64,000 bases of DNA from Imperialibacter sp040222385 (GTDB taxonomy: Bacteria; Bacteroidota; Bacteroidia; Cytophagales; Cyclobacteriaceae): assembly GCF_040222385.1 (NCBI RefSeq), contig NZ_JAVKDF010000042.1:62001-126000 (forward strand), given 5' to 3'. Below, piece after piece: positions 8,523 to 17,055 of this stretch. How positions within the stretch are numbered: position 1 is the first letter of the stretch; each line of letters begins with the position of its first letter. The notes beneath the pieces were generated by a model. It was not told the DNA's origin, made no database searches, and saw only the letters and a program-made list of their open reading frames with translations. A program made the position numbers and the translations under genes.

Positions 8523-9449
8523 ATGACCCGACTGGTTGCCTGCTTTCTTTTCGTTACCGCTTTCCAATTGAGCGCCAAAGGTCAGGGCTCCTTCGCTATC
8601 CCCGATTCAGTTCACAGAATCGTCTTCCTGGGCAACAGTATTACTTACGCCGGGCAGTATGTGTCCTATATCGAAGCATGCCTCAAGTTGACTTACCCCC
8701 ACAGGAAGTTCGAAGTAATCAATGTGGGACTGCCCAGTGAGACCGTGTCTGGCCTCTCTGAACCCAACCATGCAGACGGTAAATTTCCCCGACCAGACCT
8801 CCGGGAGAGGCTGGCTCGTGTTCTTGAGCAAACCCAACCCGATCTGGTATTTGCCTCCTACGGCATGAACGATGGCATCTACCTACCCTTCGATGACGCT
8901 CGCTTCCAGGCTTATAAAGAAGGAATCAACTGGCTGCACACAGAGGCAGAAAAAGCTGGCGCCTCGATCATTCACCTCACACCGCCAGTCTTCGATGAGC
9001 GAAAGGGTGCTGCTTATGCCAATGTGCTCGATATTTATTCCGACTGGCTGATTAGTAATAGATACACAAAGGGTTGGAACGTGGCTGATGTGCATGGGCC
9101 TATGAAAAAGCATCTGGAAGACAGGCGCATGACAGATCCTGATTTCAAATACGCTACAGACGGTGTGCATCCTGACAAAGCTGGCCACTGGATCATGGCA
9201 CGTGCGATCCTGGCTTACCTTGGGCTCAACGCCATGTCCAAAGCTGACAGCATCGGGGAAGCCGTTTCCGCCACCAACAACGGTGAAAAAATACTGCAAC
9301 TAATTGAGAACCGTCAGTTAATAATGAAAGATGCCTGGCTAACGGCCACCGGGCACACCAGACCTGGAATGAGTAAAGGAAAGCTACTGATCGATGCGCA
9401 ATTGGAATATGGCATCATAGCTACCGAGATCGACAAATTACTCCGCTGA
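8523..9449 (+). CDS. Secreted SGNH/GDSL hydrolase
   Basis: 308 residues. An N-terminal signal peptide (MTRLVACFLFVTAFQLSAKG) precedes the SGNH blocks: block I 'IVFLGNSITYAG' (nucleophile Ser in GNSIT), block II around 'NVGLPSETVSGL', block III 'FASYGMNDGI' (oxyanion Asn) and block V 'YATDGVHPDKAGH' (catalytic Asp and His). The family deacylates carbohydrates, peptidoglycan or lipids. Location is periplasm or exterior. An AT-rich upstream region with TATCTTCG resembles a Bacteroidota -7 box. The substrate is unknown. Confidence 0.85.
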   Translation: MTRLVACFLFVTAFQLSAKGQGSFAIPDSVHRIVFLGNSITYAGQYVSYIEACLKLTYPHRKFEVINVGLPSETVSGLSEPNHADGKFPRPDLRERLARVLEQTQPDLVFASYGMNDGIYLPFDDARFQAYKEGINWLHTEAEKAGASIIHLTPPVFDERKGAAYANVLDIYSDWLISNRYTKGWNVADVHGPMKKHLEDRRMTDPDFKYATDGVHPDKAGHWIMARAILAYLGLNAMSKADSIGEAVSATNNGEKILQLIENRQLIMKDAWLTATGHTRPGMSKGKLLIDAQLEYGIIATEIDKLLR

Positions 9450-9612
9450 AAACAGAATACTCTATCTTTCACCAGCCATCCGTCACCACTTTGCCCACTG
9501 CATTAAACATCCTCTTTAGAGTGTCGAAAATCAAAGTGCCAGTGTGACTTAAATCACTGCGCCCCACTTGGTAAATCGCTAGCTTCACCTATCAATAAAA
9601 ACAACAATAGAT

Positions 9613-10353
9613 ATGGAAACTACAATGAATGAAGAAGTGGTGGCTATGCCACGCATTGGCGATAAAGCACCAGCGTTCAAAGCAAAAACTACCCAGGGTG
9701 ATATCAACTTTCCCGTTGATTACCACGGCAAGTGGGTCATCCTTTTCAGCCATCCGGCCGACTTTACACCAGTATGTACATCAGAGTTCATGACCTTTGC
9801 AACGCTGGAAGAGAAGTTTGCTAAAGCAAATACACAGTTGGTTGGATTGTCGATTGATGGATTATACAGTCACATTGCCTGGCTGCGCACGATCAAAGAC
9901 AAAATCGAATTCAAGGGAATGAAGAATGTGGATGTCAAATTTCCGCTCATTGAGGACATCACGATGAACGTAGCCAAGAAATACGGCATGATCATGCCCA
10001 ATGAAAGCAGTACGCAGGCAGTTCGGGCGGTGTTCTTTATCGACCCCAAGGGCATGATTAGGGCTATCATCTACTACCCACTGAGCCTTGGCCGCAACTT
10101 CGACGAGCTTTACCGTGTGATCGTTGCACTGCAAACAGCCGATGAGTTTGCTGTGGCTACACCAGCCGACTGGAAGCCAGGTGACGATGTGATCATTTCG
10201 CCCGCAGGATCGTGCGGCGTAGCTAAAGACAGAATGGATGGCAATGTCGAGGGTCTTGATTGCAAAGACTGGTTTTTCTGTACCAAAAAGCTCGACAAAG
10301 ACATGGTGCTCGACAAGGTACTGAAAAAAGAAAAGGAACCTGTATTAGCGTAA
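9613..10353 (+). CDS. Peroxiredoxin, Prx6 (1-Cys) type
   Basis: 246 residues. The peroxidatic site is 'SHPADFTPVCTSEF', which contains the universal PxxxTxxC motif; the conserved Arg lies in 'AVRAVFFIDPKG'. The long C-terminal extension with 'PAGSCGVAKDRM' and 'LDCKDWFFCTKKL' is typical of the Prx6/archaeal-type group. In that group extra Cys residues can form a resolving disulfide. It reduces H2O2 and alkyl hydroperoxides in the cytoplasm. The start at 9613 has a second in-frame ATG four codons on. A terminator hairpin follows at 10378. Confidence 0.92.
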   Translation: METTMNEEVVAMPRIGDKAPAFKAKTTQGDINFPVDYHGKWVILFSHPADFTPVCTSEFMTFATLEEKFAKANTQLVGLSIDGLYSHIAWLRTIKDKIEFKGMKNVDVKFPLIEDITMNVAKKYGMIMPNESSTQAVRAVFFIDPKGMIRAIIYYPLSLGRNFDELYRVIVALQTADEFAVATPADWKPGDDVIISPAGSCGVAKDRMDGNVEGLDCKDWFFCTKKLDKDMVLDKVLKKEKEPVLA

Positions 10354-10377
10354 GTAGGGACAACAAGTTAGTACGGT

Positions 10378-10424
10378 GGCTGCATTTCCAGGACAAAGTA
10401 CCGGGCGGTGCAGCCTTTCTTTTT
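10378..10424 (+). terminator. Intrinsic terminator of the peroxiredoxin gene
   Basis: GGCTGCA (10378-10384) and TGCAGCC (10409-10415) form a perfect 7-bp stem. It is followed directly by a T-rich run (TTTCTTTTT). It lies 25 bp after the peroxiredoxin stop codon, on the same strand. Confidence 0.65.
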
Positions 10425-10518
10425 CGGCCAGCTCAGGAAGGCCACAGCCATACTCAAAATAGAGACGGTAAATGAGGCATGGAAGAGCCCCAAATTCACT
10501 AGCGATCACCAGCGCTTT

Positions 10519-11613
10519 CTAAAGCACTCCCTTAGTGCTAGGCAACTGATTCAGTGCATTGGCGTCTCTGCCTATAGCCATCTTGATGGCCCTCGCAAGC
10601 GCCTTAAAGGTTGCCTCTATCTTGTGGTGCTCGTTAGCGCCTTCCGCCTTGATGTTGATATTACTCAGCGAAGTATCAGAAAACGACTTAAAGAAGTGAT
10701 AAAACATTTCCGTTGGCATATCGCCTACCATTTCCCGCTTGTATTCAGCCTCCCACACCAGCCAGGGCCTTCCACCAAAGTCGATAGCCGCCTGCGCCAG
10801 GCAGTCGTCCATAGGCAGCATAAAGCCATAGCGGCTAATGCCTTTTTTGTCGCCAATAGCCTTGCGGAAAGCTTCCCCTAAAGCCAGCGCTGTGTCTTCA
10901 ATCGTGTGGTGCTCGTCGATATGTAGGTCGCCTTTCACAGTTACTTCCAAATCACAACCAGAGTGACGGCCCAGCTGATCGAGCATGTGATCATAGAACC
11001 CCAGCCCGGTATTCATCTTCGTTTGGCCCGTGCCATCGAGGTTGAGTTTTATCAATATATCGGTCTCTTTCGTGGTTCGTTTTACTTCCACTATCCTTGG
11101 CGGCAGCTTGAGGAAACGATAAATTTCATCCCAATCCGAAGTACTTAAAGCTGCATCTGGGTTTGACTCTCCTATAAAAATAGCTTTTGCACCGAGGTTC
11201 TTCGCTAGTTCCACATCCGTTTTACGGTCTCCTATCACATAAGAGTTAGCCAGGTCGTAATCTTCGGTCAGGTATTGTGTAAGAAGTCCTGTGCGGGGCT
11301 TTCTGGTTGGGGCATTGTCCTTTTCGAAGGTTTTATCGATGTGGATAGCAGCGAAATTGACCCCTTCGCCTTCCAGCGTTTCCAACATCTTGTTCTGTGC
11401 TGGCCAAAAAGTATCTTCAGGAAAGCTATCTGTGCCTAATCCATCTTGATTGGTCACCATCACAAGCTCGTAGTCGAGTTCTTCCGCTATCTTCCTAAGG
11501 TTGGAAATAGCACCCGGAATAAACTTCAACTTCTCCAGAGAGTCTACCTGAAAGTCTTCAGGTGGCTCCACGATGATCGTGCCGTCTCTGTCTATGAACA
11601 ATATCTTCTTCAT
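10519..11613 (-). CDS. hisB: Bifunctional histidinol-phosphatase / imidazoleglycerol-phosphate dehydratase
   Basis: 364 residues, the fused form known from gammaproteobacteria and Bacteroidota. Residues 1-165 are a HAD phosphatase: 'FIDRDGTIIVEPP' nucleophile motif, 'MVTNQDGLG' motif II, 'YVIGDRKTDVELAKNLG' motif IV. They dephosphorylate L-histidinol phosphate. Residues 175-364 are IGP dehydratase: 'GLGFYDHMLDQLGRHSGCDL', 'DEHHTIEDTALALGEA' and 'EGANEHHKIEATFKALARAIK', which bind manganese. It is the last gene of the hisGDCB transcript, 9 bp after hisC. Confidence 0.97.
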   Translation of the reverse strand: MKKILFIDRDGTIIVEPPEDFQVDSLEKLKFIPGAISNLRKIAEELDYELVMVTNQDGLGTDSFPEDTFWPAQNKMLETLEGEGVNFAAIHIDKTFEKDNAPTRKPRTGLLTQYLTEDYDLANSYVIGDRKTDVELAKNLGAKAIFIGESNPDAALSTSDWDEIYRFLKLPPRIVEVKRTTKETDILIKLNLDGTGQTKMNTGLGFYDHMLDQLGRHSGCDLEVTVKGDLHIDEHHTIEDTALALGEAFRKAIGDKKGISRYGFMLPMDDCLAQAAIDFGGRPWLVWEAEYKREMVGDMPTEMFYHFFKSFSDTSLSNINIKAEGANEHHKIEATFKALARAIKMAIGRDANALNQLPSTKGVL

Positions 11614-11622
11614 TTCTTCAAA

Positions 11623-12693
11623 TTAATTAACAAATGAGTCCTCCTTTACCAAAGCCATGGCTTTTAGTAAAGCTTCGTTTTCTGTTCTCGTTCCTACCGT
11701 TATGCGCAGACAGCCGTGGCAGTGCATCACATTGCTTCGGTCTCTCACAATCACCTTTTGATCGATAAGAAACTGGTAGGTTTCCTTTGGCTTCGGCACC
11801 CGGATGAGCATAAAGTTAGCGTCGCTGGGGTAGATATGCTGCACAATTGGTAAGGCTGCGAGCTGATCTTCCAGCCAATTCTTTTGTTCCAGAATGTCAG
11901 CCACCATCTTTTCTTTGGCCAACACATTGGCCAATGCCTCTCTCACAATACCCTGTGTCGGCGCTGCTATATTATAGGGTGGCTTGATCCTGTTCAGGAT
12001 GGTGATAATTTCCGGACTGGCAAAAGCCATCCCCAGTCGCACACCCGCCAGCCCCCAGGCTTTGCTCAAGGTTTGCAGCACCACCAGGTTAGGAAACCTG
12101 TGCAGATGCGGTAAAAAGCCGGCATCAGGTGCAAAGTCAATATATGCCTCGTCGATGACAACGAGGTTAGGAAATTCGTGAAGCAAAGTGAAAAGATCTT
12201 CTTTTCGGATCAGATTGCCTGTAGGGTTGTTGGGACTACAGAGGAACAGGATTTTCGTATCCGAACCAGTTGCACTTAAAACGCCCTTTACATCGAGCTG
12301 AAAATTCTCGTTCAAAGGTACTTTCAAAATTCCCACATCATTAATGCCAGCGCTCACCTCGTACATGCCATAAGTGGGGGGCACTGTGATCACCTTGTCT
12401 TTCCCCGGATCGCAAAACGCCCTTATAAGCAAGTCGATAGGCTCGTCGCTGCCGTTGCCAAGGAAAATAGATTCGGTGCCAATATTCTTGATTTTGGCAA
12501 CCGCTTGTTTCACCTCCTGTTGGTAGGGGTCAGGATAGCGGTTGTAAGCTTCCTTTACCCCAGCAGAACCGTAGGGATTTTCGTTGGCATCCAAAAAAAC
12601 GCCCTCTTTACCAGTGTATTCATCCCTGGCGGAAGAATATGACTTCAGGTTAACCAGGTGCTTACGAAGTAGCGAGTTCGGATCAAAGCTCAT
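11623..12693 (-). CDS. hisC: Histidinol-phosphate aminotransferase
   Basis: 356 residues, fold-type I PLP enzyme. Signatures are 'FLDANENPYGS' (N-terminal substrate contact), 'LGNGSDEPIDLLIRAF', 'CSPNNPTGNLI', 'VVIDEAYIDFA' and the PLP-lysine segment 'LQTLSKAWGLAGVRLG'. The C-terminal 'LRITVGTRTENEALLKAM' carries the conserved Arg. It converts imidazole-acetol phosphate and glutamate to histidinol phosphate. Its first 11 bp overlap the end of hisD, which suggests translational coupling. The start ATG at 12693 gives the family length. Confidence 0.97.
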   Translation of the reverse strand: MSFDPNSLLRKHLVNLKSYSSARDEYTGKEGVFLDANENPYGSAGVKEAYNRYPDPYQQEVKQAVAKIKNIGTESIFLGNGSDEPIDLLIRAFCDPGKDKVITVPPTYGMYEVSAGINDVGILKVPLNENFQLDVKGVLSATGSDTKILFLCSPNNPTGNLIRKEDLFTLLHEFPNLVVIDEAYIDFAPDAGFLPHLHRFPNLVVLQTLSKAWGLAGVRLGMAFASPEIITILNRIKPPYNIAAPTQGIVREALANVLAKEKMVADILEQKNWLEDQLAALPIVQHIYPSDANFMLIRVPKPKETYQFLIDQKVIVRDRSNVMHCHGCLRITVGTRTENEALLKAMALVKEDSFVN

Positions 12694-13984
12694 TGGTACC
12701 TTCTTTAATTTTCTGCAATCGAAGTGTTACAGCCATCTTGTGTGCATCGAGCTTTTCAGCTGAAGCCATCGCTTCAATGCTGGGGCCAAGCTGCTGCAAT
12801 CCCTCCGGCGTAATTTTCTGGAATGTGACCTTTTTCACAAAGCTATCAACAGAAACACCCGCCATCGCCCTGGCCCAACCATTGGTGGGCAGCGTGTGAT
12901 TTGTGCCCGACGCATAGTCTCCTGCCGACTCAGGTGTATAGTTGCCTATGAATACTGATCCGGCATTTTCAACCATTTCAGCATACTTGTCTGCATCTTT
13001 CAACGCAAGAATCAGGTGCTCAGGGCCATACATATTAATATAGTCCATGGCAGTAGCTTTGTCTTCAAAATAGATGGTTCTGCTATTCTCCAAAGCTTTT
13101 GCTGCCATTGCCTTCCGGGGCAAAGTAGCCAGCTGACGTTCCACCTCCTGTGCCACGCTGTCCACCATGCGCTTGCTGGATGTGACCAGTATCACCTGAC
13201 TGTCGGCACCATGCTCAGCCTGCGACAGCAAATCGGCCGCCACAAACGATGGCTCTGCATGCTTGTCGGCAAACACCAGCACCTCCGAAGGGCCTGCGGG
13301 CATGTCGATAGCCACCGTGTCACGGCTCACCATTTGCTTGGCCGCCGTCACATATTGATTGCCCGGACCAAATATCTTATCAACCTTGGGCACCGACTCC
13401 GTGCCATAAGCCATAGCGGCAATGGCCTGAGCTCCGCCAATCTTCAGTATCTTCTTTATACCTAGTAAGTGGGCCACGTATAATACGGTGGCATTCACCT
13501 GCCCCATGCTGTCAGTGGGCGAAGCAATAATGATCTCTTTACAGCCAGCGATTTTGGCAGGAATACCAAGCATCAGGGCAGTAGAAAAGAGGGGTGCTGT
13601 GCCTCCGGGCACATACAGTCCAACCCTGTTTACGGGTATGCTCTTGCGCCGACATACCACACCCGGCATAGTTGCCACCGTTATGGGAGATTCCTTTTGC
13701 GCCAGATGGAATTTCTCAATATTTTCCCTGGCAACATGAATGGCTGCCTTCAGTTCATCCCCTACCTGATCAGCCGAGGCCAATAGCTCTTCCTCTGTTA
13801 CAAAGAGGTCGTCCAGTTCAACATGATCATACTCAAGTGCAAACTTTCGCAAGGCCATGTCGCCGTTGCGCTTCACCTTTTCCAATATTGGCTTCACCAC
13901 CTTCTCAAGCCTTGCCGGATCCTGAGCGGGCCTGCTTGTTAGCTCAAGCCATTGCTTCCGGGGTGGTTCGTATATTAGTTGCAT
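12683..13984 (-). CDS. hisD: Histidinol dehydrogenase
   Basis: 433 residues, full family length. Diagnostic parts are 'VNRVGLYVPGGTAPLFSTALMLGIPA', 'ASPTDSMGQVN', 'KIFGPGNQYVTAAKQMV', 'DMPAGPSEVLV', 'LLSQAEHGADSQVILVT' (zinc-binding Gln/His), 'YGPEHLIL' and 'YASGTNHTLPTNGWAR'. It is a zinc-dependent, NAD-linked four-electron oxidation of histidinol to histidine. It overlaps hisC by 11 bp and starts 14 bp after the hisG stop codon. Confidence 0.98.
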   Translation of the reverse strand: MQLIYEPPRKQWLELTSRPAQDPARLEKVVKPILEKVKRNGDMALRKFALEYDHVELDDLFVTEEELLASADQVGDELKAAIHVARENIEKFHLAQKESPITVATMPGVVCRRKSIPVNRVGLYVPGGTAPLFSTALMLGIPAKIAGCKEIIIASPTDSMGQVNATVLYVAHLLGIKKILKIGGAQAIAAMAYGTESVPKVDKIFGPGNQYVTAAKQMVSRDTVAIDMPAGPSEVLVFADKHAEPSFVAADLLSQAEHGADSQVILVTSSKRMVDSVAQEVERQLATLPRKAMAAKALENSRTIYFEDKATAMDYINMYGPEHLILALKDADKYAEMVENAGSVFIGNYTPESAGDYASGTNHTLPTNGWARAMAGVSVDSFVKKVTFQKITPEGLQQLGPSIEAMASAEKLDAHKMAVTLRLQKIKEGTNEL

Positions 13985-13998
13985 GGTCCTCGATTTGT

Positions 13999-14850
13999 CT
14001 ACAATATCATTTTTTCTATCGGCACCACAAGAATGCCTTCAGCACCGGCCTCTTTCAATTTCTCAATTATTTCCCAAAACCTGTCTTCATTGATCACAGA
14101 ATGAATAGAACTCCACCCTTCCGTAGCCAGGGGCAGTACCGTTGGGCTCCTCATCCCAGGCAGAAGGTTTGCGATTTCCTCTATTTTATGATTGGGAGCA
14201 TTGAGCAAAATGTACTTATTATTAGATCCATTCTGCACTGATCGAATCCTGAAAAGGAGCTGATCAAGGAGCTTTTTCTTTTCAGCACCGAGTCCTTTGT
14301 GGCCGACAAGCACTGCCTCGGATGTGAAGATGGTCTCTACTTCTTTCAGTCCGTTACTTAAGAGTGTGCTACCGGAGCTAACAATATCACACACAGCATC
14401 GGCCAGCCCAATGCTTGGCGCAATTTCCACCGAACCGCTAATTTCGTGAATGTCTGAACTGATACCGTTTTTCTTCAAATAGCTCCCCAAAATCTTTGGG
14501 TAGGAAGTGGCAATACTTTTGCCTTCCAGCATTTTTATGCCTCCATATTCCTCATTTCTGGGAATAGCCAAAGAAAGTCTGCACTTGGAAAAACCGAGCT
14601 TTACTACTATATCAAGGTCTTTTTCCTTTTCTTCTACCACATTCAGCCCAACAATACCGATGTCTGCTACGCCGTCGGCTACATAGCCCGGAATATCATC
14701 ATCTCTGAGCAGCAGAAACTCCATCGGGAAATTATGGGAAGAGGCCTTTAGCTTACCGACACCATTATTAAAGTGTATTCCACACTCTTTGATCAAACGG
14801 AACGAATCTTCGCTTAAGCGACCTGATTTTTGAACTGCAATACGTAGCAT
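13999..14850 (-). CDS. hisG: ATP phosphoribosyltransferase, long form
   Basis: 283 residues, long homohexameric HisG with the C-terminal ACT-like regulatory domain (residues about 210-283), so no HisZ is needed. The start 'MLRIAVQKSGRLSEDSFRLIKECGI' is typical. 'ATSYPKILGSYLKKNG' and the PRPP-binding 'SVEIAPSIGLADAVCDIVSSGSTLLSNGL' follow. The tail 'MRSPTVLPLATEGWSSIHSVINEDRFWEIIEKLKEAGAEGILVVPIEKM' is the ACT-like part that senses histidine. It performs the first committed step of histidine synthesis. It is the first gene of the transcript, 69 bp after the leader peptide. Confidence 0.97.
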   Translation of the reverse strand: MLRIAVQKSGRLSEDSFRLIKECGIHFNNGVGKLKASSHNFPMEFLLLRDDDIPGYVADGVADIGIVGLNVVEEKEKDLDIVVKLGFSKCRLSLAIPRNEEYGGIKMLEGKSIATSYPKILGSYLKKNGISSDIHEISGSVEIAPSIGLADAVCDIVSSGSTLLSNGLKEVETIFTSEAVLVGHKGLGAEKKKLLDQLLFRIRSVQNGSNNKYILLNAPNHKIEEIANLLPGMRSPTVLPLATEGWSSIHSVINEDRFWEIIEKLKEAGAEGILVVPIEKMIL

Positions 14851-14877
14851 GAAAAGCTTAATTAGAGAAATGAGTAA

Positions 14878-14912
14878 GTAAAATGAATACGGGCCAATGT
14901 TGAAGTAAAATG
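14878..14912 (-). promoter_or_regulatory. Repeated element between his leader and hisG
   Basis: On the transcript strand CAUUUUACUU occurs twice, at 14912-14903 and 14885-14876. The downstream copy (within 14890-14878, GUAUUCAUUUUAC) can form 13 base pairs, with one bulged base, with the leader's start region at 15002-14989. The upstream copy can form 8 pairs with the same target. The two copies could compete for it, which would give a switch linked to leader translation. This is inference from complementarity only. Confidence 0.45.
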
Positions 14913-14919
14913 CTCTTCC

Positions 14920-14997
14920 TTAATGGGAATGACGAGACACATGATCGTGGTTCACGTGCAGATGATCGAATATATGGGAGTGTCTCAGGTACTTCAT
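14920..14997 (-). CDS. hisL: Histidine-rich leader peptide of the his operon
   Basis: A 25-codon open frame starts 147 bp upstream of hisG and ends with TAA at 14922-14920. Eight codons are His (positions 6, 8, 12, 14, 17, 19, 23, 25), spread along the peptide and reaching the last sense codon. Such density next to a his operon is the hallmark of translation-coupled attenuation. GAGACAC (codons 4-6) and GUGUCUC (codons 20-22) can pair in the RNA. The leader start region (GUAAAAUGAAGUAC) can pair with GUAUUCAUUUUAC, 30-42 nt after the leader stop. No U-tailed terminator was found, so the exact mechanism is open. Confidence 0.8.
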   Translation of the reverse strand: MKYLRHSHIFDHLHVNHDHVSRHSH

Positions 14998-15007
14998 TTT
15001 ACAAGGC

Positions 15008-15015
15008 CAAATTTA
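15008..15015 (-). promoter_or_regulatory. Candidate -7 promoter element for the his leader transcript
   Basis: TAAATTTG on the minus strand matches the Bacteroidota -7 consensus TAnnTTTG, 10 bp before the leader ATG. A TTTG lies about 25 bp upstream, longer than the usual 19-21 bp, so the -33 match is imperfect. If used, the RNA would start just before the leader start codon. Confidence 0.35.
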
Positions 15016-15241
15016 GGTTCCACTAACATCAATTAAAACCCAAAAAGACAAAATTGTTCAAGTTTTTTTCTCCCCTTCCTTTTACATCAAAGAATGGCTA
15101 AATATTGATACTATATAATAAGGTGTAGGCAACACCTGAAGAAGGCTTCATCCGGGCATTTCAGAAAAGGATTCGCCTCAAAACGAGGAAAAAATAATTT
15201 CAACCTTCTATCTTTAGCCCCTCACTTTACTCACAACCAAA

Positions 15242-15655
15242 ATGGATTCACAACGTCGCTCATTTTTAAAAAAGGGAACAGGTCTGCTTGGCCTGCTCGG
15301 CTTAGGTACATATTCATTTGCAAAAACAAAAACTATGAAAGATTCATCTGTTAACTTCTATCACGTTGTTTATTTCTGGCTCAAGGATCCCAGCGAAGCC
15401 AATAAGAAAACTTTTCTTTCCCACGTGAAGGAATACACAGGCAGCATTGATGTGATTAAGGAAAGGTTTATCGGAACGCCTGCCGACACCAACAGACCCG
15501 TCATCGACAATACCTATACCTTCTCTATCGTTTTAGCTTTCGATAGCAAGAAAGATCAGGATGCCTACCAGGAGCACCCTGTCCATCTGGCCTTCGTTGA
15601 AAAAGCGCAACATATGTGGAGCAAGGTGCAGGTCTATGATTCAGTGAAAGTATAA
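15242..15655 (+). CDS. TAT-exported Dabb (stress-responsive A/B barrel) protein
   Basis: 137 residues. The N-terminus 'MDSQRRSFLKKGTGLLGLLGLG' is a twin-arginine signal (RRSFLKK plus hydrophobic core). The mature part is a Dabb ferredoxin-like barrel: 'FYHVVYFWLKDPSEANKKTFLSHV', 'RFIGTPADTNRPVIDNTYTFSIVLAFDSKKDQDAYQEHPVHLAFVE'. The H-x-V-x-F-W-L start and the 'YQEHPVHLAF' block are the family signatures. Dabb proteins are small dimeric barrels, sometimes cyclases or stress proteins, and no function is fixed. A strong hairpin follows at 15673. Confidence 0.85.
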   Translation: MDSQRRSFLKKGTGLLGLLGLGTYSFAKTKTMKDSSVNFYHVVYFWLKDPSEANKKTFLSHVKEYTGSIDVIKERFIGTPADTNRPVIDNTYTFSIVLAFDSKKDQDAYQEHPVHLAFVEKAQHMWSKVQVYDSVKV

Positions 15656-15672
15656 GTACTCAAAAATAGACC

Positions 15673-15715
15673 GACAACCAGTCCGTTTTGATTCCTATGA
15701 AACGGACTGGTTGTC
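15673..15715. terminator. Long perfect hairpin after the Dabb gene
   Basis: A 16-bp perfect inverted repeat (GACAACCAGTCCGTTT at 15673-15688, its complement at 15700-15715) with an 11-nt loop lies 17 bp after the stop codon. There is no T-tract after it. Stem strength and position still favour transcript termination or 3'-end protection. Confidence 0.6.
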
Positions 15716-16077
15716 ATCCCAATTTCCCCGCCGCTTTTGTGCTATAACACGCACCCCACCTCCCCTTTTATTGAAAAATGTGCCAGAAGGGTTCGCACCA
15801 TTTCAAATTCCTACATCACGGGTCAGCTTTTTCGCATCTCCTCAACACCTACCTCAACAAAAGATATTCCACTTGTTTTCAGTTACTTAAGAGTTAAATC
15901 TCTTCGCACTCGGCTTTTAATTTTAGTTCTAAAGGCTTAAGAGTTCTCATAATCTTACATCAGATAGTATTCGTTCGCACTTGCCACTTTTGCTCCAGGC
16001 TTATGCATTTACTTTGTGATATAGTAAGAAGTAACCAACCGGTATAGCAATTATTTGTACCTCTTAATATCACCAGT
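15716..16077. other. Intergenic region upstream of the first SiaC-like gene
   Basis: No convincing gene. It holds two copies of CTTAAGAGTT (15886-15895 and 15936-15945), a TTCTCAT (15944-15950), and TCTTACATCAGATAGTATT at 15953-15971. The last matches 17 of 19 bases of an element upstream of the second SiaC-like gene (17480-17498). These may be shared regulatory sites or traces of the module duplication. Confidence 0.45.
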
Positions 16078-16458
16078 ATGGAAAAAATTTACATTCAGGC
16101 AACAGAATTCACTCCGCATGTCCACTTCGACCCTTCCAACGGGATAATAGAACTAAGGGGCAATTCCAACCCTCACAATTCGCTTACCTTCTACACAAAA
16201 GTGATTCATACGCTCGAAGACTACGTTGTGAACGACACAAGAGGGCTGGTAGCGAACATGGCGTTCAGATACTTCAACACAAGTTCCTCAAAATGCCTGT
16301 ACGATATGTTCAAACAGCTCAACGCCATGAGGAAAAAAGGCCGTCAGGTAACCATCAATTGGTATTACAGTCTCGACGACGAAGACATGTACGAGGTAGG
16401 GAAAGATTTTTCTGACCTAATGAACCTGAACTTCAATTTTATTGCGATGTCAGCATAA
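16078..16458 (+). CDS. SiaC-family regulatory phosphoprotein (DUF1987), copy 1
   Basis: 126 residues, full length for DUF1987. It begins 'MEKIYIQATEFTPHVHFDPSNGIIELRGNSNP' and has the core 'FRYFNTSSSKCLYDMFKQL' and 'TINWYYSLDDEDMYEVGKDFSDLMNLNFNFI'. The Thr of NTSSSK is residue 68, the position phosphorylated in Pseudomonas aeruginosa SiaC. There SiaB phosphorylates and SiaA dephosphorylates SiaC, and the unphosphorylated form activates the diguanylate cyclase SiaD. No SiaA, SiaB or GGDEF gene is in this window. It is followed 33 bp later by a coiled-coil membrane protein, probably its partner. Confidence 0.88.
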   Translation: MEKIYIQATEFTPHVHFDPSNGIIELRGNSNPHNSLTFYTKVIHTLEDYVVNDTRGLVANMAFRYFNTSSSKCLYDMFKQLNAMRKKGRQVTINWYYSLDDEDMYEVGKDFSDLMNLNFNFIAMSA

Positions 16459-16491
16459 AAACCTATCAATACAGCAACAGTATTATTTGAA

Positions 16492-17055
16492 ATGAACGAA
16501 ACTAGTAGCCTTTTCCACGTAGAAGAAAAGTCCTTAAAAGAATTTAAGGAGAAGGTGAAAGACAATGCACTTTCAAAAAAAAGTCTGATAGGCTTCGTTG
16601 ACAATTACGATGACCTCATCACACAAAGCAAAGTAATCACTCGGGTTAGCGACAGGCTTCAGTCGAAGCTTAACAAGGCAAACGAGCAAATCGCTGCACA
16701 AAACGCAACCATCAGTGACAATAATAAGTTGCTCCATAATACTATAGAGCAACTGGTGAAAGCCAAAGTCAGTAAAAAAGCCTCTACCATCATACTTACA
16801 GCCGCCGTTGTCCTTTTCGTGGCTGAAGAAGTGCTTCTTGAAGAGGCAATCAATAGCTACGTTGATATTCCATATATCGGCTTGATCGTAAAACTTTGCA
16901 TTGCACTTACCCTAAAGGCCTTCGAATCAACTATCGAGAAATTTTTTTTGCGGAGAGAGCATTCAAAAATTGTTGAAGAAGGTTTGTGGGAAGAGTTGGA
17001 GGTTAGCAGCCCACACTCTCCCGGGCTCATCACATCAGAAGCCGTTCCCCGATAG
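16492..17055 (+). CDS. Coiled-coil membrane protein paired with SiaC, copy 1
   Basis: 187 residues. Residues 1-45 are helical and charged. 'YDDLITQSKVITRVSDRLQSKL' (about 39-60) resembles the signalling-helix and stalk pattern that precedes GGDEF or cyclase domains, with its SDR-x-Q core. A coiled coil runs to about 95. Two hydrophobic helices follow ('TIILTAAVVLFVAEEVLLEEA' and 'IGLIVKLCIALTLKAFE'), then a short cytoplasmic tail. There is no cyclase or other enzyme domain. By gene order it is likely the SiaC-responsive partner. The family is not named here; a paralogue at 18176 has the same layout. An ATG at 16492 gives the natural start. Confidence 0.7.
   Translation: MNETSSLFHVEEKSLKEFKEKVKDNALSKKSLIGFVDNYDDLITQSKVITRVSDRLQSKLNKANEQIAAQNATISDNNKLLHNTIEQLVKAKVSKKASTIILTAAVVLFVAEEVLLEEAINSYVDIPYIGLIVKLCIALTLKAFESTIEKFFLRREHSKIVEEGLWEELEVSSPHSPGLITSEAVPR

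Noticed and set aside
15121..15137. Small perfect hairpin AGGTGT-AGGCA-ACACCT upstream of the Dabb gene as a riboswitch
   Set aside because: No conserved aptamer pattern recognised and no expression platform; only a hairpin.
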